DNA from: Halichondria panicea
Taxonomy: Eukaryota; Porifera; Demospongiae; Suberitida; Halichondriidae
DNA length: 64,000 nt
NCBI RefSeq assembly: GCF_963675165.1
Contig: NC_087380.1
Location: forward strand, 266,001-330,000
Reading direction: 5' to 3'
The position numbers and the translations under genes were made by a program. Of this stretch, positions 34,881 to 47,873 are shown one piece after another (position 1 is the first letter of the stretch; the number at the start of each line of letters is the position of its first letter). The notes under the pieces were generated by a model. The model was given only the letters and a program-made list of their open reading frames with translations, ran no database searches and had not been told where the DNA came from.

Positions 34881-34960
34881 CTCCAACTCTAATTAGCTAT
34901 ATAATAACTATATAATCCTATACTGACAATATGCTATAAGTATTTGTTTGGAAGTTGTTT

Positions 34961-34978
34961 CATTAATGATCTTTACCC
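34961..34978 (-). promoter_or_regulatory. 18-bp receptor upstream element, R7
   Basis: CATTAATGATCTTTACCC is kept upstream of R7 even though the start codon is gone. Confidence 0.55.
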
Positions 34979-35372
34979 CATGCTGGGCTGCTCCCACAGG
35001 TCTAACTATGAAGCTAGTTGCTAATATACACATGATAATTATCATGATGATTAATAATAAAAAAATAGGCATGCATTACAATAGAACAAATGGCCTGGCA
35101 CAGTAGCTTTTCTGTTAAATGAAATAACTTGTACTAAGCCAGAGGGGGAGGGCCTGATGAAGTACGCACAACGTGCCTGTTACTGCATGAGTCATTATGA
35201 CAAGGGAGAAAAGCTCGTACAGTAGAAGTAGTACACAAACTAGTGAAATTATTTCACATCTACAACATCTGCATCAACTAAACACTAAGTAAACATGAAG
35301 TCATAATGTGATATGTGATAGTTCAGTTCAGTTGTCGTATAATTACTCCAGCAGTTGGAGCCTCACGCCCAC

Positions 35373-37764
35373 TCACAGTCGCCCACTCACAGTCGAGTAG
35401 GCATCGTTTTGTGTGTAGCTGTAGTCACCTTTGACCTCTCCGGAGGGTGAGATCTCCTCATAAGTGACAGGGACGGTCTCGTAGGTAGCGGCTGCACTTT
35501 GACCCTGGTCAGTAAGGGCGATATCTTGAGTAACAGTCCTGTGTGTGGAATGACAATACTTATAGTATTTATGTAGTAGTAATTATGACAATAGATTAGT
35601 CCATATGTATGAAGCTTTGTAGTCTATATGACAATATACAATTGTTGTTTAGTCTTTGTTTACGCTAACAAACTCAACACAAACCACTTTAAACTAACTC
35701 ACATTTTCCCTCCTCTCTTGTACCGGAGCACTAGGTAAGTCACTATCACTACACCAGTTACTATAGCCATCACTGCTACCAGGGCCACCACTCCTCCCAC
35801 CACAGCACCAGTGTTGTCACACTGACAGGGAGAGCTCTCATCAGTAGAGGCTGTAATGGATTGTATGAGACAACCCCCACAAGATGTTAGAGTACCAACC
35901 TAACACAATACATGCTGTGCTCATCCCTCCACTGGTAGGCACCACACAGCAGTAGACACCACCAGGAGCAGTAGCAGTTCCACTCACCATCAGACTGACA
36001 CTCATCTGACCTCTGCTAACATACAACGCTCCATCCTCCATAACAACAGAGCCGTTAGGATAGTACCAATCTCCAGTGTTCCCCTCACAGCAGCCAGCAA
36101 GGTCAGTATGACAGACGAGGCCACTCCCCTCTCCCACAGAGGACAGGAGGATCTCAGAGAGCCCAGACAAGTACTTGGTGGAGGAGAGGGACAAGTACAC
36201 AGGAGGGGCTACGCATGGGGGTCATAAAATACAATGCATGCAGAAACTGCCACTTACTCTGACAGGATGGTGAGCTACTCCAGTTTCCAGCACTCAAACA
36301 TGTGATGGTTTCAGAGCCAATCAAAAGGTATCCAGTATCACAGGTGTAGGTCACCTCTCCTTCGATTATTGTGCTGGTTGGTTGTCCGGGATATCCGTTG
36401 GTAATAGAGGGAGGAGGGCCACAGGAAACTGTAACCAAGGATACTTAGTATTTACGTAACTGTACTCGACGAACACAAACAGTACTAGTATACAAAGTCC
36501 ATTCCACTCACTTTGACAAGTTAGAGCTGACCCACTCCACATTCCATCACTCTCACAAGTCCTGGTGCTGCCTCCAGTGAGAATGTAGCCAGTGGTACAG
36601 GTGTAGGTGGCCACAGTGTTCACTGGTCTCAGACTAGCAGTCCCCATATTGTAGCTGATTACTCCATTGGCTGGTACAGTGAGGTCAGAACAGGTGGCTG
36701 TGTTCACATAATTATATCAACATCAACTGTTACGATAATTATTATATAGTGGAACTCACATTGACAAGTTGGAGCTGACCCAGTCCAGATCCCTCCACTC
36801 ACACAGGTCCTGGTAGTGTCCCCTCCAGTGAGAGTGTAGCCAGTGTTGCAAGAGTAGGTAGCAATAGAGGAGAAAGGTCTGTTGCCAGGGGATCCAGCAC
36901 TGTACATAATCATCCCATTGGTCAGTGAGGATAAGTCAGGGCAGTCAGCTGTATAGGAGACGATACACTCAACAAACAAACAGTACAAAGTCCATTCCAC
37001 TTACGCTGACAAGATGGAGCTGACCCACTCCACAATCCATCACTCTTACAAGCCCTGGTGCTGCCTCCATTGAGAGTGTATAGCCAGTGTCACAGGTGTA
37101 GGTGGCCACAGTACCACCACTCAGTGTTTGGTCAGAGTAGGACATCCCTCCATTGGTGGGGGGAGGGAGGGACATACACATCGATGACACCGATGACACC
37201 ACTGCGTACAGATGATATTGGATAAGGTGACCATTGTACAATGTACAATCCACTCACCCAGGTTAGCACAGAGGGTCATATCTCCTCCAGTAGTTGGTAC
37301 AGTACAACAGTAGGACCCGGTGGGAGTGAGGGGGTTGTTAGTTTCTCTACGAGCCAGTCTGATGACCTGAGGTGCCCCCCGTAGAATGTAGAACTGCTGT
37401 CCAGCAGTCATTGATCCACCTTCTTGCAGTATCACACTCCCACCAGGATACGTCCACTGTCCTAGTGCTCCCATGCCATTGTTGTCACTACTTCTACAGC
37501 AGGTAGTGAGGTCAGTGTTACAGGTGAGAGTTGGGAGACCAACATCCTCTCCAATGTCAGTGATGAGGATCTCAGTATTGTCAGTAGTGATGCTAGAACC
37601 AGATCCCAGAGTCAGGTACACTGTTCAGTGATGCAAGGTTACTAATTCAGCTATACAACCTAATTCATAGCTCATACTCCACTACTAGTGTTACCTTGCT
37701 GTCCCCAGCATGTGGACACAACACACAGCAAAAGTAGCAGAAGCTGAACACCTTGAGTCTTCAT
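35373..37764 (-). pseudogene. Receptor R8: Ig-like - 4 sushi - Ig-like - TM - tail, 2-bp frameshift in sushi 1
   Basis: Exons: 37764-37695, 37620-37258, 37201-37005, 36948-36760, 36697-36512, 36428-36258, 36208-35900, 35850-35703 and 35538-35373. Same architecture as R1. Sushi 1 is 197 bp: a TA duplication at 37079-37082 shifts the frame after CDTGYTL. Because every sushi exon is phase 1-1, skipping this exon would restore a membrane receptor with three sushi domains. All other exons are open. The tail has YETV, YEEI and YSYT and ends SGRL through the same 14-bp duplication as R1 and R10. Head-to-head with intact P3 (101 bp between starts). Scored as a pseudogene with the exon-skipping caveat. 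Confidence 0.7.
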
Positions 37765-37865
37765 TGTTTGTATCTTGGCTTGCACACATCCAAAAAACAG
37801 CTAATTGGCTTGCATGACACACATCCAAAACAGTTATCTTCCATTAATGATCTTTACCCACCCAC
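37765..37865. promoter_or_regulatory. Head-to-head promoter R8/P3 with 18-bp element (37842-37859)
   Basis: Like R3/P1 but with a local duplication (TGGCTTGCA...CACATCCAAAA occurs twice), making 101 bp between the starts. Confidence 0.6.
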
Positions 37866-40800
37866 ATGGCCTGGCACAGAGCAGCAAGACCTTGGTTCAC
37901 ACTCCCTCTCCTCAGACACCATCACTGTCCTTCACCCACTGTCCTCCAGGTGGTGTCTCCATGGCAGCTCTCCTGTCCTCAGCCCACCACTCTACTACCC
38001 CTCATCAGACAATGGTCACAACACTCAGATACTGGTGAGACATTGTGAGAATAGTATGGTGGTCCGTAGAATGAGACCCATCCCCTCACACACACACACA
38101 CGCACACCCACACACACACACAGGTACCTCCACTAGTCAGTACAGGGAACTAAGAGAGCTAGTAAGGTAAGGCTCTGTAGCGTGTTGAAAACACACTATT
38201 ATATGCAGAGTCGACATTTATAGTATACGTCAATATTTAACTTCTTGCCACCAGTTCTGGACAATATGATAGAGCACTGGATTTGTGGGAGGAGTCTAAG
38301 ATGAGTGGTAGCATGGACACGGACAGTTACACGGTTGTCATGGCAATGTGTGAGAGGCTGGGTAGCTCAGAGGCTGCACTGGCCCTGAGGGAGGACATGA
38401 GGTCACAGGGGCTGGCAATGGGGGACAGGTATTACTAGCATATCAACCAACCTGACATCCTCTGTAATGGATGCGTTTGTAGCCCTTTCATAGCTCTGTC
38501 TATTGAATGTGCTTTATTATTCTTTATTGATGATTTTCCTCACAAATAAGCATGTTTGATAGCTTACTTTAATTGGCATAATTTAACGTACATACCCACA
38601 ATGTTGGTTGCTTAACTCTGATGCCCTCCTGCACAGATGTTGTCTCCACTTAGTGACCACCCTCATTGCTGATGATAGGGCTGGGGAGGCTGTGGAGGTC
38701 ATGAGGGGGGAGTGGTTGCAGGTACACACACTAACCACCCACCACACCCCTCACACTCATCCTGTACCTACACTAACCACCCACCACACCCCTCACCCCT
38801 CACACTCATCCTGTACCTACACTAACCACCCACACACACAGACTGGTACGTGCTTCCTACCAGTAGTAGCTAAACAGTTACTAGATAACAAGCATCCTGC
38901 ACTGGCTCTGGAGGCGTGCTCGCTGACCTCTGACCCCTCCCACCCCCTCCTGTGTGTACAGCTGGAGTGTCTTGGTTCCCTCGGACAAGTGGAGGAAATG
39001 CAACAACTCTTGGAGGAGGTGGTCTGGAAAACCAGGAAAAATAATTCACTTATTTATATTCTATTATACAGTCTGTTGGTGTTGAGAGTGATTCGTTGCA
39101 AGTGGCCTTTGTTAATGGCCTGTCACTGGCTGGCCTCCACCACAGAGCAATGGAGCGTCTCTCTAGTCTCAAGTGAGGGCCACTGATACCAGTGTAATCT
39201 TCAGCATCTTAGAGTATCTACTAACTACAGTGTACTGTGTCCTGTACTGCCTCTGCCTGTGTTCCTGCTACAGGTGTATTGCTAGCCCATATAGAGTATG
39301 TACTAACTACAGTGTACTGTGTCCTGTACTGCCTCTGCCTGTGTTCCTGCTACAGGTGTATTGCTAGCCCATATAGAGTATGTACTAACTACAGTGTACT
39401 GTGTCCTAGCTGTACTGCCTCTGCCTGTGTTCCTGCTACAGGTGTATTGCTAGCCCATATAGAGTATGTACTAACTACAGTGTACTGTGTCCTGTACTGC
39501 CTCTGCCTGTATTCCTGCTACAGGTGTATTGCTAGCCCATATAGAGTATGTACTAACTACAGTGTACTGTGTCCTGTACTGCCTCTGCCTGTGTTCCTGC
39601 TACAGGTGTATTGCTAGCCCATATAGAGTATGTACTAACTACAGTGTACTGTGTCCTAGCTGTACTGCCTCTGCCTGTGTTCCTGCTACAGGTGTATTGC
39701 TAGCCCATATAGAGTATGTACTAACTACAGTGTACTGTGTCCTGTACTGCCTCTGCCTGTCTTCCTGCTACAGGTGTATTGCTAGCCCATATAGAGTATG
39801 TACTAACTACAGTGTACTGTGTCCTGTACTGCCTCTGCCTGTGTTCCTGCTACAGGTGTATTGCTAGCCCACGGACACTGTGTCTGTTACTAGAGGCCAC
39901 CAGGAGAGGGGAGGATGTGGGATCAGCTGCTGCTGTGTTCCACACACTCTGGGAGCAAACCTTCACTCTTAAGGTACGTTAATACAGTCCCCCTATAAAA
40001 GCTAGATATGATTAACATTTCCAATATAGGATCTCTCTGTCCAGTTCCTCCAGACATCAGTGTCAGCTGCTGAAGAGGACAGGAGCTCTTACCTGCTCAG
40101 AGCTGCCAATGCTTGTCTCCACCTTCAAGCCCTAGCTCTGAGGGACACGGCATCAGAACACAGTGAAGCTGAAGAGCAGTTCTTGAGTTATGATTTCCCC
40201 TCTTTCCTTCATCAACAAAGTGTGTATCCCGACCAGCACACATACGCAGTACGTTACCATAGCTACCACTACAAACACTGTTAATTTGTTCCTCATTTAG
40301 AGAGGCCAATTTCAATTTTAATGCACTAAAATTATGGAAATTCTTTTTATTGCTAATTATTTTATCCCCCCTCAGACATTATTACTGAGGCTGTGTTTTG
40401 ATGAGGGGTCTCTAGACACTGCTGATCGTGCCATCAAGTCTCTGTTCCAGTGTGGTTCACCTTTGACCTCCGAGGCCTTTGTCGAGTGGGCGGGACACTG
40501 CGGCCCAATCACCCCTCAACAAGCTAACAGGGTAAGCCATACAATACCCCGAGGCTATACAGTCGGCTCTGTAATAATAATTCTGATAACCCAAATTCAA
40601 CGATTTTCTGATTTTCTAAAGCACTCTTTCTAATAATTATGCTCAAATATCTCATTTGTAATGGGCCATAAGTTCCCATTTTCAATGCTATACTGTTACA
40701 GATTCTTTTCTCAGGTGTTGGGTTTAATTCGTCGTAATTTCCGTGCCCGCTATGATATTCGACTGACACTGGAGGACTATGTGCGGCTGTTGGGGGTGGA

Positions 40801-41438
40801 GCTTGTGTGTGGAGGGGACCCCAAGCAACTCACACACTCATTCAGCTACATCAGGACCATCAAGAATGTGAGCTATAATTGTATAGTGCATGGTTGGTAT
40901 AATTATATACGAGGAGGGTAGTTGGGCATCTTTCAACAGCCATAACTTTAGTACTGTTGATCTTTAGTACCAAAAATGTTATGATTTTCTGAAAGCTTAG
41001 AAAAATACCTTTCAAATGGTGTGTTTCAATCCAAAAGTTCGTTGGGGCTAGAATTTGTCATTTTTCGGCCTTGGACCATGGGCTATTATCCATGATGTGG
41101 CCAAATTGGAAATTAGTTTTATTGCTCAAATAGAAACCTTGATGACACCATTTGAAAGGTCTCTTTCTAAGCTTTCAGAAAATCAGAAAATCGCTGAAAT
41201 TGTATCCACGATACTCAAGTTATGGCAGCTGAAGAGTCCCTGAACCATCGTACTATTCTGAGATTAAACGAAGGGGGGGGGGGTAGTTGAACATTTTTCA
41301 GCTGCCATAACTTTAGTATCGTTGATCCAATGTCAAAAATGTTATAATTTTAGATACGTTTCAAGTGATGTGTTTCAATTTCATTACCCCCCTCCCACAC
41401 ACACACACGCGCACACACACGCACGCACGCACACACAC

Positions 41439-41489
<51 letters not shown>

Positions 41490-42157
41490 ATGTCCAACCA
41501 GGGACTACTCACAGAGACCAGTCACTGGTACCCTATCATCAGTGCCCTAGCAACACTAGGCCCAGTGGGGGGACCCCTGTTCATTACCTATGATGACATG
41601 CTCACATGCGGAGTGGAGCCTGACCTGCTCATGTACAAGATCATAGCCAGTGCTGCACAGACCAACAGCACAGCTGCCCACTCTGCAGCAGTCGACTGGT
41701 GGAGAATGCTCAACTCTAGAGTGAAGCCAGACGTAGAGTTAATGAACACGCTGATCCGCTGCTGTGAGGTGTGTGGGGAGTGGGAGAGAGGTTTCCTGTT
41801 CCTGGGGCTGTTCGAGCAGTGCCAACTATCACCTGACATGGACACCTTTGATGCCCTCTTTAAGGTAGGGCATCTGTTTACTGACAATTAAGATCCCCTA
41901 AAAGATATTGTGTTTTTTGGCGCTTGCTATTAAGGATTAAGTAGTTAATAATTGTGACCTATAATCTAGTCAACCCAGAGGAGGTCCGACATGCGTGCAC
42001 GAATCACTACAAGTGATATGTCCAGGCCAAATGCACTAGCACTTGTAGTGATTCGTGCACGCATGTCGGACCTCCTCTGTAGTCAACCACTGCACACTTG
42101 ACCAAAATACTAACCCCACATCACCCACCCACCCACACCCACACACACTCCCCCACC

Positions 42158-42208
<51 letters not shown>

Positions 42209-42369
42209 CACAGATCTGTGATGCTACAAGAGACCATGATCGACTGATGGCTCTGAGCTCACTAGCAGAGACAATATTACCACAGCAACGAGATCATGTG
42301 AGAGATGAGGTCCAGAGAATACACAACAATTGGACTGATAGTGAACAACATCATTCAGAGTCAGAATAG
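37866..42369 (+). CDS. P3: mitochondrial-type PPR repeat protein, second intact copy (642 aa)
   Basis: Exons: 37866-38034, 38124-38166, 38255-38428, 38637-38721, 38842-39018, 39072-39172, 39856-39973, 40030-40248, 40376-40531, 40715-40867, 41487-41864 and 42214-42369; each has the same length as in P1, giving 643 codons. Start MAWHRAARPWFTLPLLRHHH as in P1. Intron 6 is expanded to 683 bp by eight 82-bp splice-site repeats. Near-identity with P1 in introns as well as exons indicates recent duplication or gene conversion. It lies between R8 (head-to-head) and R9 (tail-to-tail, 180 bp). Confidence 0.82.
39211..39870 (+). repeat. 82/86-bp tandem repeat with splice acceptor, 8 units (P3 intron 6)
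   Basis: Eight TACTAAC-TACAG...CTGCTACAGGTGTATTGC units; at least two carry 4 extra bases (CCTAGCTGTACTG). The same array has 3 units in P1, 1 in P2 and none in P4. Confidence 0.93.
41976..42079. mobile_element. Palindromic element in P3 intron 11
   Basis: Orthologue of the P1 element, flanked by TAGTCAACC on both sides. Confidence 0.8.
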
Positions 42370-42549
42370 TAGCTACACAATGTCGTCATTAATATTAGTG
42401 GTTGTGCTTATTTGTGGTATTTTTTCTCATGTTCAACTTGACAGCGTTTTTGAAATGAAATAACATTGTAAGAGGGGAGGGGCTGATGAAGTATGTATAA
42501 CTGCATGCTCTATCAATCTGAAATACAATTATGCGATAATACAGTTTAG

Positions 42550-44654
42550 TTATCCTATAACAGCAGCTGGAGCCTCCCGCCCACTCATAGTCGAGTAGGC
42601 ATCGTTTTGTGTATAGTTGTAGTCGCCTCTGACCTCTCCGGAGGCTGAGATCTCCTCATAAGTTACAGGGACGGTCTCGTAGATAATAGCTGCACTCTGA
42701 CCCTGGTCAGTAAGGGGAATATCTTGAGGAGCAGTCCTGTGTGTGTGTGAAGATAATTATAATTATTAGCAAGCCTAGATTATATGGATGGATGGCCACA
42801 AGCAGTTTATTGGCACGTATATAGTGTTAAATTTGTGGCACCCATTCCAATGTAATAATGTATACGTAGTTGGTGATCAAACCAGACAATTTCCTGTGAG
42901 CTGGTGAACCACAGTGCCAACATGATATGAGATCATAATGGCAGTGCCATACAAGTGATTTTAAAACCCTGCTTTGGTGTTTTTAAAGATTAGGCATCAC
43001 CAGTTTGTTTATCCATATGAAGGTTTACACTGAACATGCTAGGCGTAACTAAGCCGGCAGGAGGCAGACCTCAAAAAATGTTGACTGTAACTCACATTTT
43101 CCCTCCTCTCTTGTACCGGAGCACTAGGTAGGTCACCATCACTACAGTCACTGCAATCACTGCTACCACTACCAAGGTTACTACCACTCCTCCCACCACA
43201 GCACCAGTGTTGTCACACTGACAGAGAGAGCTCTCATCAGTAGAGGCTGTATAATGGGATAACCCACAAGCTGTTAGTACATATTGTTAGTACAACCTAA
43301 CACAATGCACATGCTGCACTTACTTGCAGTGGGTACTTCAGTTACTGAAAAACATGCAGGATATAACGATGAGAACATAGACCCACTTACGTACCTAACT
43401 GCACACAGAAGGCTTGGATGACCCCAGTGTTGTCAGGAATCACACAGCAGTAGGAGCCAATGGGGCCTGACACAGACCCTCGACGATGGAGTCTGAGTAC
43501 ACCTGTATCTCCAACACTGTACAATAGATCAGTGTTTGAATCAGTAATGTCCGGACTCCTAGTGACAGCTGTTCCATTTGGTAGTAGCCAATCTCCTAAT
43601 CCATTGGCACTATTGGGATTATCTTGTCCTGTACAGCAAATAGTTGAGTCAGTTCTGCAAGTCAATGCTGTCTCAGTGGTATCTCCGATGGTGTCTATGG
43701 CAACCTGTGAGTTCATAACAGCATAGTTGGTAGTTCCCATGGAGACGTAGACAGGAGGTACTGTGGGGGTGGGGGATTGTAACTCTGTTAGAGTTCATTG
43801 TACTAGCTTACATTGACAGGTTGGAGTTGATCCACTCCACAATCTGTCAGCTCCACACACTCTGGTAGCAGTGTTGGTAGTGGAGGGTACGTATTCATTC
43901 AAGCAGCTCTGTGTAGCCACTGTTCTCTCTACTTTGAGGCTGGAGTCTGAACTGGGAAGTCTGTAGCTGATCACTCCATTGGTTGGTATAGTGAGGTCAG
44001 GACAGATGGCTGCATATAGGGGTTATACAATCTATACCAACCATCACAACTATCACCACTTTACCTAAACAAACAAGATCTGATCCACCCTACGATCTGT
44101 CAGGCAGACACTCTCTAGTAGTGCTGGTATTCCTGGAACGTGTGTATCCAGACATGCAGCTCTGTCCGGCCACTGTTCCCTGCCGGTGTACACCGGGAGT
44201 AAAACGGCTGCTGTACATGATAACTCCATTGGCTGGCACAGGGAGCTGGCTAGGACATGTCACTGTGGAGACCGACACAATCTACTGATCAACCATTACC
44301 ACTAGTTTGTACAACGCATACCTACACAGGTTGGAGCTGACCCACTCCACATTCCATCACTCCCACAAGTCCTGTTGGTGCTGCCTCAGTGGTACAGTTA
44401 TAGGTGGCCACAGTGTTCTCACCCAGTGTCATGTTAGATCCTTTTTGGAGGCGGGCCACGCCCATCTAGTGTCATGTTAGAGTAGGAGACCCCTCCATTG
44501 GTGGGGGGAGGGAGGGACGAGCAGACCACTACATACAAGGGATATTATACACACCTGTATTTACATAGCAATCATTATCATCACCTTGCTGTCCCCAGCA
44601 GGTGGACACAGCACACAGCAACAGCAGCAGAAGCACAACACCTTGAGTCTTCAT
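42550..44654 (-). pseudogene. Receptor R9 pseudogene (3 sushi, Ig-like, TM, tail)
   Basis: Signal ATG at 44652-44654 (MKTQGVVLLLLL type), first sushi exon about 44530-44325, then sushi-like exons about 44260-44060 and about 44010-43813, Ig-like exon about 43770-43398 (CRTDSTICC, WLLPNGT, YCCVIP), TM exon about 43246-43097, tail about 42738-42550 (YETV, YEEI, YNYT, YSTM). The first sushi exon carries an insertion between two copies of AGTGTCATGTTAGA (about 44427-44481, containing GGAGGCGGGCCACGCCC) that creates a stop, plus a deletion near 44385. The long intron before the tail (42740-43090) is almost identical to that of R12. Confidence 0.78.
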
Positions 44655-44742
44655 TGCTCTATGATTGCTCCAACTCTATGCTGAGTCAATGACGATATGC
44701 AGTTTATATGTTGATATAATTATATTTGTTTGGAAGTTGTTC

Positions 44743-44760
44743 CATTAATGATCTTTACCC
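44743..44760 (-). promoter_or_regulatory. 18-bp receptor upstream element, R9
   Basis: CATTAATGATCTTTACCC about 88 bp before the R9 start; it continues CATGCTGGGCTG as at R2 and R7. Confidence 0.6.
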
Positions 44761-45094
44761 CATGCTGGGCTGTTCCCACAGGACAATTTCTAATTCGCAT
44801 GCGGCGTTACAATAGAACAAATGGCCTGGCACAGTAGCTTTTCTGTTAAATGAAATAACTTGTACTAAGCCAGAGGGGGAGGGGCTGATGAAGTACGTAC
44901 AACGTGTCTGTAACTGCGCGAGTCATTATATGTGACAAGAGAGACAAAGTACACAAAGTAGCAAAATTATTTCACATCTGCAACATCTGCATCAACTAAA
45001 CACTAAGTAAACATGAAACACAAAAGTCATAAATATGTGATAGATCAGTTCAGTTGTCGTATAATTACTCCAGCAGCTGGAACCTCACGCCCAC

Positions 45095-47668
45095 TCACAG
45101 TCGCCCACTCACAGTCGAGTAGGCATTGTTTTGTGAGAAGATGTAGTCACCTTTGACATTTTTGGAGGCTGGGATTTCATCATAAATGGCAGGGACAGTC
45201 TCGTAGGTAGCGGCTGCACTTTGACCCTGGTCAGTAAGGGCGATATCTTGAGGAACAATCCTGTGTGTGGAGAGAACAGACGATAATACTCATAGTATTA
45301 GTTATGACAATAGCACTTTGTTCAGTGATTATTTCAACACAAACCACTTAAAAACCAACTCACATTTTCCCTCTTCTCTTGTACCGGAGCACTAGGTAGG
45401 TCACCATCACTACACCAGTTACTATAGTCACCACTGCTACCAGGGCCACCACTCCTCCCACAACAGCACCAGTGTTGTCACTCTGGGGACAGGGAGAGCT
45501 CTCATCAGTAGAGGCTGTAATGGAATGCATGAGACAACCCACAAGCTGTTAGTACCAACCTAACACAATACATGCTGTGTCTATCCCTCCACTGGTAGGC
45601 ACCACACAGCAGTAGACACCACCAGGAGCAGTAGCTGTTCCACTCATCATCAGACTGACACTCATCTGACCTCTACTAACATACAACGCTCCATCCTCCA
45701 TAACAACAGAGCCGTTAGGATAGTACCAATTTCCAGTGTTCCCCTCACAGCAGCCAGCAAGGTCAGTATGACAGACGAGGCCACTCCCCTCTCCCACGGA
45801 GGACAGGGAGATCTCAGAGAGTCCAGACAAGTAGTTGGTTGAGGAGAGGGACAAGTACACAGGGGGAGGGGCTGTAGGGGGTCATGATAATAATAGCCAT
45901 TGCAGAAAGTGCCATGCACTTACTCTGACAAGATGGTGAGCTGCTCCAGTTTCCAGTACTCAAGCATGTGATGGTTTCAGAGCCAATCAGAAGGTATCCC
46001 GTGTCACAAGTGTAGGTCGCCTCTCCTCCAATCATTGTGCTGGTTGGTTGTCCAGGAGATCCGTTGGTAATAGAAGGAGGGGGGCCACAAGAAACTGTCA
46101 ACAAGGATATTTACGTAACTGTACTCGACGAACACAAATAGTACAAAGTCCATTCCACTCACTTTGACAAGTTGGAGCTGACCCACTCCACACTCCATCA
46201 CTCCCACAAGTCCTGGTGCTGCCTCCATTGAGAGTGTAGCCATTGTCACAGGTGAAGGTGGCCACAGTGTTCACTGGTCTCAGACTAGCAATCCCCATAT
46301 TGTAGCCGATCATTCCATTGGTCGGAGCAATCAGGTCAGGACAGGTAGTGGGTGGTTTAGTGGGTCCTGTGTTCACTGTATTAAAGAGGTGAAGCAACTG
46401 TTAAGATGTAGTGGAACTCACCTTGACAGGTTGGAGCTGTTTCACTCCAGGTCCCATCATTCTGACAAGCTCTGAAACTCCCTCCAGTGAGAGTGTAGCC
46501 ATTGTCACAAGTGAAGGTAGCAATGGTATTAATAGGTCTACTGTCAGCAAGTCCATCAGTGTAGGTAATGCCTCCATTCATTAGTGGTGGTAAATCAAAA
46601 CAAGCTCCTGAAATAGTAAAAAGACATTCAATAAATAAAACTGTACAAATTCAATTCTTTACGCTGCTGGCAAGTTGGAGGTGACCCAAACCAGTTCCCT
46701 CCACTCACACAGACCCTGGTAGTGTCCCCTCCAGTGAGAGTGTAGCCAGGGTTACAGGAGTGCACAGCACTAGAGAGGAAAGGTCTGTTGTTAGTAGATC
46801 CATCACTGTACATAATCATCCCATTGATCAGTAAGGGTAAGTCAGGGCAGTTAGCTGTATGGGAGACGATACACTCAACAAACAAACAGTGTATACAAAG
46901 TCCATTCAACTCACTTTGACAAATTGGAGCTGATCCACTCCACACTCCACTCCCACAAGCCCTGGTGCTGTCTCCATTGAGAGTGTAGCCAGTGTTACAG
47001 GTGTAGGTGGCCACAGTGCCATCACTACGTGATTGGTCAGAGTAAGAGATCCCTCCATTGGTGGGGGGAGGGAGGGACAGACACGTCGATGACACCAATG
47101 GCGCCACTGTGTACAGATAATATTGGATAAGGTGACCATTGTACAATCCACTCACCCAGGTTAGCACAGAGGGTCATATCTCCTCCAGTAGTTAGTACAG
47201 TACAACAGTAGGACCCAGTTGGAGTGATGGGGTTGTTAGCCTCTCTACGGTTTAGTCTGATGATCTGAGGACCATTCCTGTTAATGTAGAACTGTTGTCC
47301 AGCAGTCGCTGAGCCACCTTTTTGCAGTACCACACTCCCATCAGGATACGTCCACTGTCCTAGTGCTCCATTATCATTGTTGTCACTACTTCTACAGCAG
47401 GTAGTGAGGTCAGTGTGACAGGTGAGAGAAGGGAGACCACTAGTAGCATCCTCTCCAATGGTATTGATGGGGATCTCAGTATTGTCAGTAGTGATGCTAG
47501 GACCAGATCCCAGAGTCAGGTAGACTGTTCAGTGATGAAAGGTCTACTAATTTAGCTATGCAACCTAATTCATAGCTCATACCTACTACTAATATTACCT
47601 TGCTGTCCCCAGCATGTGGACACAACACACAGCAAAACCAGCAGAAGCTGAACACCTTGAGTCTCCAT
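45095..47668 (-). CDS. Receptor R10: Ig-like - 5 sushi - Ig-like - TM - tail (673 aa), intact
   Basis: Exons: 47668-47599 (METQGVQLLLVLLCVVSTCW), Ig-like 1 47524-47156, sushi 47106-46915, 46854-46663, 46607-46422, 46375-46163 and 46094-45924, Ig-like 2 45871-45560, stalk/TM 45514-45364, tail 45260-45095. Sum 674 codons with every junction in frame. TM region DNTGAVVGGVVALVAVVTIV then TYLVLRYKRRGK. Tail: YETV, YDEI, YIFS, YSTV, ending SGRL because of the 14-bp duplication near 45090-45115. Sushi 4 has a longer threonine/proline linker (TGPTKPPTTCPDL) also seen at the last visible exon of R13. A type I membrane receptor by all visible features; ligand unknown. Confidence 0.88.
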
Positions 47669-47712
47669 TGTTTGCACTTAGCTTGCACATTCCAAAACAG
47701 TTATCTTCCACT

Positions 47713-47766
47713 TAGTTGGGCAGAGTCCAACCAACGCTTCCTCATTGGTTGGACTCCGCCCAACTA
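47713..47766. mobile_element. 54-bp palindromic insert upstream of R10, 9-bp target duplication
   Basis: TAGTTGGGC...GCCCAACTA termini with arms GAGTCCAACCAA / TTGGTTGGACTC. TCTTCCACT flanks it on both sides (47704-47712, 47767-47775). The paralogous upstream regions read TATCTTCCATTAATG without the insert, so it split the region that would carry the 18-bp element. Confidence 0.85.
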
Positions 47767-47827
47767 TCTTCCACTACTGATTTTGACTGCATTGTTTATT
47801 ATACTACACCATGCGCATACACACACA

Positions 47828-47873
47828 TAGCCTCGATTCCAGGCCGCTTGAAAAGGGCCTGGAATCGAGGCTA
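47828..47873. mobile_element. 46-bp palindromic insert (TAG...CTA) upstream of R10
   Basis: Arms TAGCCTCGATTCCAGGCC and reverse complement. Flanked by ACACACACA on both sides (47819-47827, 47874-47882), consistent with a 9-bp duplication, though within a simple repeat. Confidence 0.75.
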
